A stretch of DNA of 64,000 nucleotides from Trichuris trichiura (taxonomy: Eukaryota > Nematoda > Enoplea > Trichinellida > Trichuridae), in assembly GCA_037903355.1 (NCBI GenBank), contig JBAJFE010000005.1:1674001-1738000 (forward strand), read 5' to 3'. The notes beneath the pieces were generated by a model. The model did no database searches, was not told the origin of the DNA, and saw only the letters and a list, made by a program, of their open reading frames with translations. A program made the position numbers and the translations under genes. Below, piece by piece: positions 11,568 to 24,100 of the stretch (position 1 is the first letter of the stretch; each line of letters starts with the position of its first letter).

Positions 11568-14500
11568 GATTGCTGACTAGAGTTCGATGAACCGAGACGC
11601 CCTTTGGCCGAGAATGATACAAAACGCTTGCGAATAGCGTACGATCAAATCTATTATCAAAAGGTACAATAAATAAAGCATGCTTTTGCAAATACACATT
11701 TTGTACGCAAAGCAAACTCGCTTTGGGAAAGGCGTAGGCTTCCCAAAAAAAATAACCGATTGAAAGTGTTAAATACACTTAATCTAACAATACGCTGAAT
11801 AAGGGGATAACTTGTTCTCGTTGTTGCAAGCAAGATTTGTTCGAGCGTCAAAAGCTATTCGTACGATTTGTCAGGACGGCATTTAGCAATTCTTCGCGGC
11901 GATGAATAAAGTGAAAAGGCTGAATTCCATTAGACGCTCAGGATTATCGTAGGAGAAATTAAAATAATTTTTAGCGGGACCAAGTAGCGACAGGTGACAG
12001 AAACTTAAGCTTGAAATCACTATAACCTGACCCCAGTATTTGTAAATGAAACTACGCGTCCGTGGATGACTGATGCTAACTCTCTTAAGTTCGCGCTCAA
12101 TTACGGCGCGAACAAAGGCGAAACTTTAGGGTGGTCCCGTTGGTGTCGAATCATGGCTACTGGGGTGGGGCATATACGTTGAAATACCTTAAGCGTAAAT
12201 CCAACATCAGAAGTGACTTTTATATAGCGCTAATGCGGTTACTCGTACGAACTGAACTTGATTTTACTTGCATCTACAGTACCCAAAAAGCGTTAAGTGC
12301 GAATGTCTAGGCTAATATTTTGTTCCCGCGCTTTCGATTGGAAACTTGTTACTTAAGCCCAATTACTAAGAGTAAGCAATCATAAGGAACAGCTAAACTA
12401 AAAACAATACTTATGATTAGCATTGCTGTTCAATAGTTATTTTAAAAATTAAGCTCTCTCTTAGGGGAATGTGAATTTACACGACATTTTACGAAAGTGC
12501 GAATCGCGGAAGGTTCACTTACATTAGCAAAGCTTTCGTGAAACACCTGTCCGCGTTTTCAGCGAGCAATTTAACGGCAGACAGCAGTTTGTAGTTTAAG
12601 GCATTTTTTGAAAAGTTTACAGTTTTAAAAGGAAGAAAAGGATAAAGAAAGGTATATAGAAATGGAAATCAAATAAAGCCAAAACACTGGAAATAAAGAA
12701 AGCTATTGGAATAAGAGAAGTGTAATTACTAAAGAAATAATTAAGTAAAGGAAAATAAAATGGAAAGAAACGGTGCTTTTTGTCCAAAGACTCTGTTAGA
12801 AATGAAAGTCATCCACCCGCCACTCTACCGTTGATTTCTCATGATGCTCATGTTCGATTATGCCTCAATGATACTCTCGGCAGATTTCAGCCAGTTGTCA
12901 GCCGACAATGACGCAGGCTAGACAAACCTTTGGATAACCGGTACGGCTTTTTTCTTAGCCATCATGTTTTGGCACTACCTAAACCTTATGTCTAGGGAAA
13001 GCTTAGCATCGAAGCATGACCTCACTCGCATGATTCTGACGTAAAATATAGAGAACGGAACGGAAGCTGAACCGCCCATCGTCAAAGTAAATTCCACGTC
13101 TTCATGTGTATCCTGAAAATCGCAGCTTTACGGTAAATGTATGCTATGAAGCAATCGCATAGTATTGGCAATTCGCGTACCCGCCATTCTTCTCTACTTT
13201 TGGTTTACAATTAAGTGGGGCGCGTCAACTGTGAAAAGCAGGCGAGAATTGGCGCGTGAGGGACACGCATTCCCTACCCACGGTGTTCGACATGGATGAC
13301 CGAAGCCATGCGTACGCATGGCATGCACTCTTACGCTGAGGCTTGCGTAAAGGCCGTAAATGTTAGCTAGCACGCTTTGGCATAGCAGCGCGCGACAAGT
13401 AGTGCGAGGAGGTAATCGAACGTGAGCATCAAAAATGTATACGGTACAGCGGCGGGGGTGGACAACTATGCCCGTAACAATGACGCGTGGAGATGTCATT
13501 TTCGAAACGGAAATTGTAGACAGAGAAATGCGCATTCGCAAATGCACGTCAGTTCGATAAAGTCGCTTCGTCGTTATCTTCTGAATACTGTGGCATATTT
13601 CGACTTTGAGGCGTTCTGACGTCAGTAGGATTCTTTATCGCTGATTTGTGAGCCTAAGCAAGCTGGTGTTATAGGCGTATTGCTCGACGCGCAATTCTGC
13701 AGTGAACTGAATTTTGAAATCAAGTTTTCCCGCCAAATGTTGTCGGTAAACAAACTTGCAGGCATCTGAACGTGCCGACGTCGAAACAGCGACGTTGAAG
13801 CGTTCTCAACTACGAAGCGGCGACAATGAAGTGATGGCACAGAAATTACTTTCTTCAGAATTTTAAAAGCGTATTAGAAGGGATATTCTTTTCGGTAGGC
13901 GGTATAATCTTTTACATTGCGTAAGAACAGTGCTGTAACGTCCCATCTGCCCATCTTCATCCTGACTGCAAGGCGGATTGTCATTAGCAGTTAAAGGCCA
14001 TCAAGCAGTGATGAAAGTAGAACTCAATTAGCTCAGCTCAGGGAGGCGGGAACTGCATGGCATTAACATTTTGATAAGAAAAGCGGCTGCCAATTTCGGA
14101 ACCATTGTAAAGCCATACTTCTCATCCTTAAGTCTGCAGGGACTTACAGAGCGCCTATTTTCCCAAAATAACTCGGCGTTCATCATCACTTCAATCTTCC
14201 GCAAACTCAAGTAATGATGCAAGAATAGAACGAAGAAGAAACGGCTTCGTATAAAGAGCCACAAATCGAATGCGCGTTTCTAAAACTTCTGGGCACTATC
14301 CTACACGAACATACAGTAAACAGCTAGGAATGGCAATTAAACGTTGTCTACGTTGAACGGGTGAACGCAATTCAAAACTGGCGTCTGTAAGCTGCATGAA
14401 ACTGCCTTCTAAAAATGCCCTAAATGGAAGCCGCAGCTATGCTACGTATGAAATTATGCAAATCAGCTTTTGCAAGAAAGCGCCACAAAAAACGCGACTT

Positions 14501-16132
14501 CGAAGTGGTTATTTTTAAGAAAACATACTGCAGCGTAAAAAGCTGCTCATTGAAGGAAAGTGTCAATAGAATCTGCTTGTCAACGCGGTGACGAGCGACA
14601 AGCGGTAAAAATTACAAATTCATACAATTCCATCTCCGTACATGTCGATGCTCAGTTGGTTATCCCGCAGAGAATGTAGAAAAAATTCAAAAGAGCTGCG
14701 TGCACGCGTCACGCACAGCGAAGCCCATTTCAGTTCGATTAAAATGTTGAGGCACAAAAGGCGACCCGCAAACGAATTTAATTTTCTATAGATGGTTGTT
14801 GTCGACGCGGATACAACTACGCCCTCCCGTCAAGTAACAGTTGGCATTTCCCGTCTTTTCTCACATGCAAGCAGCGTAGAGAAACTGTTCATGAGTGGGC
14901 GAAAAGCTGTCATTAAATCTCCCACAATAACTTGACCATTATGACACCGTTCACTTGGCTAGAACGAGAAAGCGAAAAAGATTAATGCATAATTTCGCTG
15001 CTATCCACGTTAGGCTGTTCATCTGTCCATTAGCATGACTTACTTCCTCCTTAATTGTACTTTCATCAACTGAAGGTTACGTAACGTCATTTTAAAATGA
15101 GACAACTTCGCTGAAAAGAAAGGCTGCGTGCAAACAGGCAAAACCTTTTTTTTCGCAGTCAAAGAATTACAGACTGCAAGGCAATTAAGGAATATAAGCG
15201 TACGAAAGTGTATGATCAATATCATCGCGTACAGGAGTACTTGGAAACGTCTTTCTCGCATTCTAACAGCTATCCGATGGCAGTTGCGCATGCGATCAAA
15301 GCTTAATAGAAGAAAATAGACTTTAAAGTTGGTACAGACGGATCCTTAGGCGCAGTGCGCCCGGCTAACAAAAGAGAGATTCGGCGGGGAAAATTATTTT
15401 GGGAAAAAACCTGTTTCGACCAACTCAAATAGGCTTCGCTTTTTCTCTAAGCGTGCCAGCCGTTTGATCGACTGCAACGAAACTCAACGAACATAATCAG
15501 TGGATCATTGATGTCGTCTTAGCCAACAAGGGCAGAAGTGAGTTGGGACGATGCTCTAAATGACCATACGGGCAAAGCGAAAAAATTGATTGAAGTGTGA
15601 AAAGTCACGTGACAACTATAATCTCTCACGCTTCACCGAACTAACCACAAAGAGAAGTGAGCCTTTGGGGGTCAACAACTTGAACAAATGCTGACAACGA
15701 AGCTAAAAATACCACCTTAGCAAGTAGAAGTATAGTCGCTTGAAAAGAGAATATAGAAAAGCAAAGAAAGGGCCCATTTTTAAATTTCAATAATCGCCTA
15801 CCGAAAAAAAGGCAGCATGCCTCATTGTGTAAAATTCACACTACCATAGTTCACTTCAGCGGTGCTTTTTAATAAGTAATAAAACGTTTTCGAAACAGTA
15901 AGCATCGATTAGTGCAATGGAAAGAAGAGGAATCGGCGCGGTGCATCGCCAGTGTTGGCCATTCGATGAAATCAATCGGCTACTAATTGGGAAAATGTCG
16001 CTGTGAACTGGTTTAAAGCAGGCGCAACCTATCACCATCGATAGCCGTTAAGATGGAGAACCCGCGGTCGTCAACGCTTACAGATCGCTAACGCCTCCAC
16101 CACCTCCACCTCCTGAAACTCAGTTCGTCTGG
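11568..16132. other. About 4.6 kb without a supported gene
   Basis: No exon chain, RNA gene or mobile element recognised. It lies upstream of GNPNAT1 and of the first candidate STAC promoter, so it may hold regulatory sequence for either. Short open frames on both strands are at the level expected by chance. Confidence 0.45.
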
Positions 16133-16217
16133 ATGACAAGCCGCCGGTCTTTGCAAAGCCAACCGACCAACATGGACTACAGAAGGCATAGTCTTCAAGT
16201 GGACACCAAGTTAAATG
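16133..16217 (+). CDS. Candidate alternative first exon of the STAC-like gene
   Basis: The ATG at 16133 opens 28 codons (MTSRRSLQSQPTNMDYRRHS...) and ends at AAATG|GTAAGT, phase 1. The same frame extends upstream into a proline run encoded by CCTCCACCACCTCCACC near 16093, so the true start could be earlier or lie in another exon. The phase 1 donor is the one needed by the next STAC exon at 25084, giving a 433-residue protein. The join is inferred from phase, strand and composition, not from homology. Confidence 0.5.
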
Positions 16218-19200
16218 GTAAGTTACTCTTCAATTTGCAAGTCAATACCCCTTTCGTGCAAGTGCACCTGTTAGCAAAAAGCAATTGAGCTGAGAGCCTT
16301 TGAAGGATCGTCCAAACATAGCCCAACAGAACATTACTCATTTTTCATCCTTTGACAACGGCAAACATCACGCGTTGTTACAAAATAATACCAAAGCAAA
16401 CAGGTGTCACGCAGAGCATTTTAAAATATATTCAACAAGTATGGACGTCGTAAATTTCTTGAAAGCTAATACGCGTTCTGACAGTTGGGTCGATAAGCGT
16501 TCAGCAAAGTCTGACCAGCAGATAGAGAACCATTGCTACCGAAGGAACCAAAGTGTGAGGGAGAAAAGGGATCGTCGCCAAGGGAAAAAAGTTGGAAACG
16601 TTAATTATCCAACACGTTAAAACGGGTGTTCACGTCATTGCGAACAATATAGACGAAAAGTGAATAAGGAACAAACCCATAAAAGGCAACAGGCGTTGCG
16701 CTGCTACAGGTAAACTGGCAATAGTGTCATGTTTGACATAATGCGCATAAATTTGCATATGGTAAAAAGCGGAACCAAAATGTTGCAAATAGGGGAAAAC
16801 CTAATCTGAAAATTATGATAATAAATTGAAGTCATCTGTAGGGAATGGTTTTTAAGCTGAACTTCCGGTTCTAAGGATGTTTCGTCGCGTCGTAAAACCG
16901 CTGATTCGACGTGTTAGCCAATGGGGAAAGAGAATAAAAATTTAAAGAAAAAAATCAACCTATTTGACGCGTACTCAATCACGCGCGGCACATTGCCACC
17001 GACAAATTTGCTCAGCTGTCCACTGGGTTGCAACAAATAGAACAAGGAAAAATGCCTTCCGTTGAAAGTGTTAAAAGCGGTTGCAATACTTTCGACGAAA
17101 TTGCACCCAAAAATAATGCGCACTGCTCAGTAAGAGCGCGCCGCTTTCACATGACTGCAACGTGGCAATTGTTAGCAAAAGGTAAAAACTATTTTGCATA
17201 CCGGAAAGTATAGTGTTCAGATGAACGTGAGACAAATTATTACAACGCAAAGCGTTCACAACAAAATCATTCAGCTAAAGGAGTGTTTTTGCATAATGAG
17301 ATCACGTGGCCATTATGCATCAGAATTTCATTCCGGATGTGCGCTAAGTCCACTAAACGAATGGATGCCACAATATCTTTTCTTTTCACGACCTTTTTTG
17401 CTGACTACATAATTTTACGTTCGAAAAAAATTTGCATTTTTTCCTAGACTGTCAGTTTTCTTAGGGCTAAGACTGCTATGACAACATGGCGTTGCTCTTT
17501 CTAGTAAAAACGGCCAATCTGAATATTAATGGCAAAAAGATTTAAGACTTCGCCGCACCGTTTCTGCTTAGCTCGTTTATATGCCGTCTATATAAAGCAT
17601 AGGGATACGGAAAAGTTTGTAAAAATACGATCGAGAAACTCGGACGTTTTAAACCGAGGCGCTCTAAATAGTTGGAACGTAATACATATGTAGTAGAAAA
17701 ATCAATCTATCCTCAAAAATAACCTTAAATGGAGCATTCAGAAATTGCAGCTTCCACTTAGTGCGCTAAAACAAATTGCACAGCGAGAGATTTCGCCCGG
17801 TAAAGAGCAATCTAATTTTTAAGGCTACTTACGTGTATACATTAGCGCGTAAGCATAAATAATCGAGTAACCCCGTCATCATCTTACTATTTACAAGATC
17901 AGAGTACAATAATATCCAATGCCTACTGAAGGTACCCCCTAAAGCGCAAATCGATCGGAACAAATCCTTTGTTTGTTCGGCATTATGTAACGTTTTTCAA
18001 ACATGGTTTGAACATACAATCTTTCCGAAATCCGTCATTGCACTAAAGCTTAACTTGGAAGATCACATTGGCCTAAAGTGACCAATACAACATAATAGGT
18101 AGATATCTACATTAAAAAAAAGCGTAATTCCTAAGCGTTGAAATACTGAGCAAACAAAGCAATAGCCAATAGACTCGTCACAATGACGTCAACTGGCAAG
18201 CGAACTTTGCCTGGACAATTGACAATAAGCAAAAATGCAAATTGCTGCAGCCTGCTCATCATCGACTGAATAGGTAAGAACATTACTGCCATTTTTGGCA
18301 TTGCTATGCTGACAGCAACAATAACAAGTACAGTGCGGCTCCCTGTGGAATTCGTAGGACGATAAAAGCACCCCGCGATTTTGCGTCCACAAAAACCACA
18401 CTTTGAACTTAAGTTATTCGCGGTCTGTTCACTTCGATAGTATGTAAGGAAATTCGATGCGCCATTGAAATACGGAGATTGTCTTTAAGCGTCCAAACGA
18501 TCGGAGAAAGAAAGGAAACACATCGATCAATCAACACGTTTTACTCAACTACGTTTTGACGCAGCTTAGGAAAGATACTTCTCCGGTCGTTGGCACCAAG
18601 CCGGAAGGCAAAACGCTTTTTGCCTTCCTATCTTCACGTTGACGATGGAGAAAGTACGCGCGGAAAACGACGTCAACTTACAACGCATCTTTCAGAAAGG
18701 AAATAAAGCTTTTTTAAGACTTGAGACTTCACCCGTTCCTTTATTAAGCGACGCGTCTACACTCGCGCATGCCGCACTTTCTTGCCAAACTTGCTTCCGT
18801 TACACAACTTCAAGCGACTTAGCGGTTATCGGCGGCAAAAGCCCATTGATCATCAAAGTGATCAGTTTAGGAAAGCACAAAAATTGTTTCTTCGATTCTG
18901 AGGTAAATGAATAAGTTGGTGGAGGCAACTTGATCCCAACTGGGCATACTGGCCAATTATGAAACTAAGTTGAACAAGGGAAATGATTTTTTGAGACTGC
19001 CAAGTAAAGGCGTACATAAAAGGACAAGAAAAATGGAATTATTCGCCGAGAAAATAAATGGTTAATTCAAAACGACTCAACTACAACTGGTAGCGAAAGA
19101 AGCTGATTAGGGACCGTCAGTGCCAGGCGTCGAGTGACAAAAGACTTTTTCAATGGCGAAAAATTTCTTTCATGCCATCGTTCATTCCACCGCGAGTCGT

Positions 19201-20652
19201 TACGGATAAACTACAACGATTTTCAGCTGATAGAATGCATCAACAAACGCATCAAAAGGTCCTGTTTTCTTCTTCGCATACGCGCTAGATCCACCCGCTT
19301 AAATCGCTTTAGAGAATGGTGTTAATCATCGAAAGTAGCCTAACCGAATATTAAGGAAACGCGCCTTTTTTCGAAACATTGCACTCTAGCATACTTTTCA
19401 ACTTCTGAACAAAAAGTTAGTCTACAAAACCAGCAAATAATCACACACTAAACTTTTCCTTTTTAAGAATTCGATTTCATAAAATATAGTTCACATGAAA
19501 ACCTACCAACCCATTACTCGAAGGTAGCGAAACGTATCAATATTCAGAGTTGACTGAATTTGTTATATTACAATTTATTATTAGCTTCCTGATGAGATGA
19601 CCGCCTTCCCGTAACGAAAACGCTGCCACAAGCGTAACACGAGCAAATCGCGCGTTCCGAAATGTGCAGAATTTAACCGACTCTCACGGCGTAGAACGAT
19701 CATAAACTGAATTCCCCACTTTGCCGCTCACTGGTTGCCTCGTCAAAATCAACCGAAAAGCCAACGTGTTTTCAATTAGCCTAACTTTAGCTTTCGTAAT
19801 CTGTCAATGCTAAGGCGTACCTTCCGTTGGAAAAACTTTCAGAAATAACGAACAATAGAGAAGAATTAATAAGCTCTTTTTATGTATACTCAAGACGCGG
19901 TTTAAAAGGAAAATAACACATCCTGAGTTGAATATGGCTAGCGTGCCGATGATATTGCAACACGGCCTCCTTAGAAGGGAAAAGCTACGTCATTTTTTGC
20001 CTATACCCGTCGGGACATCAATTCTATTAAAAACAACACTATTTTTTGTGATGCTTTTGTACGGGACTATGTTTTTTCATATTGAAATATCTTTATTACG
20101 GATTCCGTGTCCCGTTGAGATGTAAAATAAAAAGTTTTTTCTCTCTCTGAAGCTTTTGGGTCTGCCGCGACCCGTCTCCAGTGGTCCAACATTATTTTTT
20201 TGAATTCCACCGACGATCAGCCTTAGAGTGCGGGTACAAGGCGCCCCTTAATATAGTTAGTACCTTGTGCGATCTTGGTCTTAAGGAAAACGACATTAGT
20301 AAAAACGGTGAACTGTGAGTTTGAGCAAACTTTATCGAATTGCGTAAAGTGACAACCAAGCTCGGTCGAAGAAGTGCCTTTTGGCGTATTACAGCACCGA
20401 GAAGAAAATATGATCTAAATGGAAGAGATAACGTCAGACTGAAAATGAAAATAATACGCCAACAAGCGATGACCTAACATAGTAACGTTAAGGCTTTGCT
20501 TGGGCATTAGTTCTTACGCTGAAATCGGTTAAGAGTATGCAAGAGACATTGTATGCCTACAAGGCTAAATATAGTTGCTACAAAGAGAAACAACAAGTGG
20601 AAAACCAAATGATTTTCTTTAAATAAAGACGCAAACACGTTTTCGTCACGAG

Positions 20653-20654
<2 letters not shown>

Positions 20655-20689
<35 letters not shown>
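20655..20689. repeat. (CT)n microsatellite
   Basis: About 17 uninterrupted CT units. It creates a spurious minus-strand frame of alternating Arg-Glu. Confidence 0.97.
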
Positions 20690-20693
<4 letters not shown>

Positions 20694-21147
20694 GTAGAGA
20701 AAGGGAAAAACAAACGCCCTCACGTGAGGAGGAAATCAATTTTCAAACAGGCGGAGAGTTCATTGAGACCACCCGTTGGCGCTTCCTCTATAATCCAAAT
20801 AGGAGAGAGAGAGAACATCGATCCGCCTCCGCAGCATAGCATTCAACAACCGTTTGGCCAAAGGGACACCACAAGTCGACAGCGCCCAAGCAAATGGCAG
20901 CAGGCCGCCGGAGCCGCAATTGCGAAGCGACGCAACGCACAAGTTTGACAATTCAAATTCCGAAATTGAAAGCGCGTGAAAAATTAATCACCGTAAGCCG
21001 CGACCGCTCTTCCGGCGGCGGCCTACGGGACGAGACGGGTAGGAGTTGGCGGAAATGCACGCACTAATTAGTGCTCCAACGAACCAGTTGATCCCAATTC
21101 AACTTTGACTGAATACCACTGCCGCCAACGGTCAACATTCCCATTCA

Positions 21148-24100
21148 ATGGAGATTCGCAGAATGGATGAACGTCGTCTGTCAGTCCCTTATACTATGGC
21201 CGTACCGTCTCCTCATTCCAAGCTAAAAAGAACCTTCTCCTGGCTGCAGCAAAGTAAGAATTGCTTTTTATTGCATTTTAACCTAGTTCGAACACGTGGA
21301 TTCAAGATACGTTTCTAAACTTTATTAATGATAAGCTGAAGCTTTCAACTTTCACGTCTGTCCCAGCTTCGAGAAGCTAACTAAGAGCAGTGACCTTTAG
21401 GATAGGCAATAAAGCTGACAGGGGAGATGCCTACGCTAAAAATAAAAATTCGACTGGCATTCCCCGTCCGCATTCCGCGAATTGACTAAACGTCACGCGC
21501 CACAATCGACCTATAATGATTTGGAATCAACGTAGGATATTACGTATATACGCGATATTTTCTAACAAGTCTACAAGAAGACATCTTACGAACTGCAGCA
21601 GACGCAGTCGGAAGAAATGCTTTTAAACTCTTTTGTCCTACGACTCTTACATCCGCTGTCTGCTTCAATAGCTTATTTTCAAGCAAGATGTGGCTTCGCA
21701 GGCCAAGCATACTTAGCATTCCGTAGGAAATAAAAGTCACAAATAGCAGCGGATTACTTGATCAAGTTAAGCCGTCGGCAAGGTTGAACCAACTTGCAAA
21801 GGCGAGCTAAAAATTAAAACGATCAATCGATATTACTACGTGACCGATAATTACGAAAAAGTTTGAGAAAAAAACGGATCGAGTAAATTACAATCCTTAA
21901 AACATTAATACTTTGCAATCGGACGGGCTCATGTCGCGCCTTTTCATTTATACGCATCGTCGTTGATCGATAAGCAAATCGGCCCGTCAGTATCTCAGCA
22001 CTACAAGACATTCAAGCTGATAGCTAAACAAACCTACATAAATAAATCATAGCTGCATGCTAGTAACGACGGTTCGATACATTTGTGGCTTTGCCTATTG
22101 AATACGTGCCTCTGTACAACCTGCTAAGAAATCAAAGCTAAGCAACAGCACTTCGTTGGCTCTTTGCATAACTACATAACAAAAAAACGCATATTTTGCC
22201 TGACGCGTAAGTGTTATATTCATAGCACCTCAACTCGGCAGAAAATATCGGTTGAATGATGAGAGCGCAAAAGAACCGATAATAATCACTGTGGGCTTAT
22301 CAGCTAATTCGTTCTTAGATCTTCCATTAGTCTGCCACCCCCAAAAATGCGTGTTAATTCCACTGAAGGGAAATAAAAGAAAAGAGCTATTAATTAATTG
22401 TCTTTGTATCAAACACGCCGACTCGAGGCGCACACGTTGCGCGTATTAATCAAGACCGTGAGGCTACATCTCAAGCCGGAAATTCAGCTAAGGAATCAAT
22501 GCCGACAGGCCGCAAAAGGCGAATGGTACAGCATGGCGCGAACTGTGCTTTAAAGTAATAGTTCTTTGTACGAATGACGCGCCAAGGGAATTATTTCAAT
22601 CATTGGACCATTTGACGATCGTACTACAAGGCAAATTGGTCGGAGGGACAAACCTTGACGGAGACATTGCGGATAAAAAAACCGAACAAACATATTGCAA
22701 TTAATAGATTAAGAGCTCCAGCTTGAATTCAAAAAAGTTTCGCGGAAAAATTACTCCTTCGAGTATTACTTTCTGAGGCGGTAAATGTTTTTAATACATA
22801 ATCAATAGACGATTATGTTCGTGTTGTCTGTCATCACGTGCAGCCAAGACGTCAAGCAATGCCTTACCGAGGCACTAGCAAGAGAGCTGCGTCGGCGCGC
22901 AAAATACGCTGGGAATTTAACACCGTTAAGAAAAAAATGTAAATACACAAACATTTCTTATTCGTCGTTAGTTAAAATTAAGCTACCTGCATACCCTTTT
23001 CTCGTACGGTTAAGTCGTGTTTGGAATTTCGGCTAGAATGGCGCCTATCAAAAGCAGACGTTTTTCCTTGACAAATCAAAGCTACATTCGCCGCAATTTC
23101 GGATAAATCACGCGTTTTAATACGCGACGGTTGCATACCCAGCAAAGTGTTGCGCAATCTTGTCGGACAGCTGGAAAGCACCTGTAGGCACAGCTTTTAA
23201 ATTCAACAAGCTCGCGGATGTCAGTGGTATAGGGCCAAGCTTTACTAGCACGATAATCTATAGGGACTATTCGTCACCATCTTCGTCGATAATATCTACC
23301 TTGGGATGGTACGACGACGGACCATTACCCGAAAACTGTAAGATCACGCAAACAAAAGCCCCCCAAGCAAAGGCGAAATACAAAAACTTAACGTTATCCA
23401 TTAGGCGCATATTTGAACGAAAGCTGGCCGGTTCCAACTTCCGCATGTATTGACGAAAACGTTTTCGAACTTGCCAAAACATCTTTACTCTAACGCGTCG
23501 ACGTTGCGGTCTTTTGGGTTGGAAGCAAACCGAAGCGCCGCTTGATAGTCATGCGCTCTGAAGAGTACTGATTTTCCGGGGTAAACCTGGCCGGATGTGC
23601 GGACAACGTCAGTTTGCCACTGGGATCGTACTTTTTTAACGTGTACACTCGCTTGCCCTCTTCGTCCACGTAGTAGTACAAGTACATGCCTCGTAAGGGA
23701 AAATTTGTGCCTCACTACAGTATCCCACAAAAAGGATGCGCAAGTTCTATTATTCGCTGAGCGCACGCGTTCTTTCACCTAAAGTTACTCCTGCAAATTT
23801 GACAATTTTCCTTAGAAATTCGGCGAGAACAATTACACGCCGTTAATATGGTCGCGAAACATTTAAATACTCACGCGATTGCGCGCTCGAAAGAATAGAG
23901 TTGCAGCAGGCCGCCGACGGGCTCCGGTGGATAACTTTGAAAGCTTGAACGCATTTTCTATTAAGCTAAGCAGGGAAAATGGAAGCGAGCGAGTGTAAAA
24001 CGCCTTGGTCGCGGTCGCCTAATTTTCTTCAAATCAATAACCGGACTAATAAAGAAATAGGATAAGCGTAGCTCGGCTGCTCACAGTTGCAATAATTATT

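Noticed and set aside
20655..20713. Minus-strand Arg-Glu repeat protein
   Set aside because: It is a translation of the CT microsatellite.
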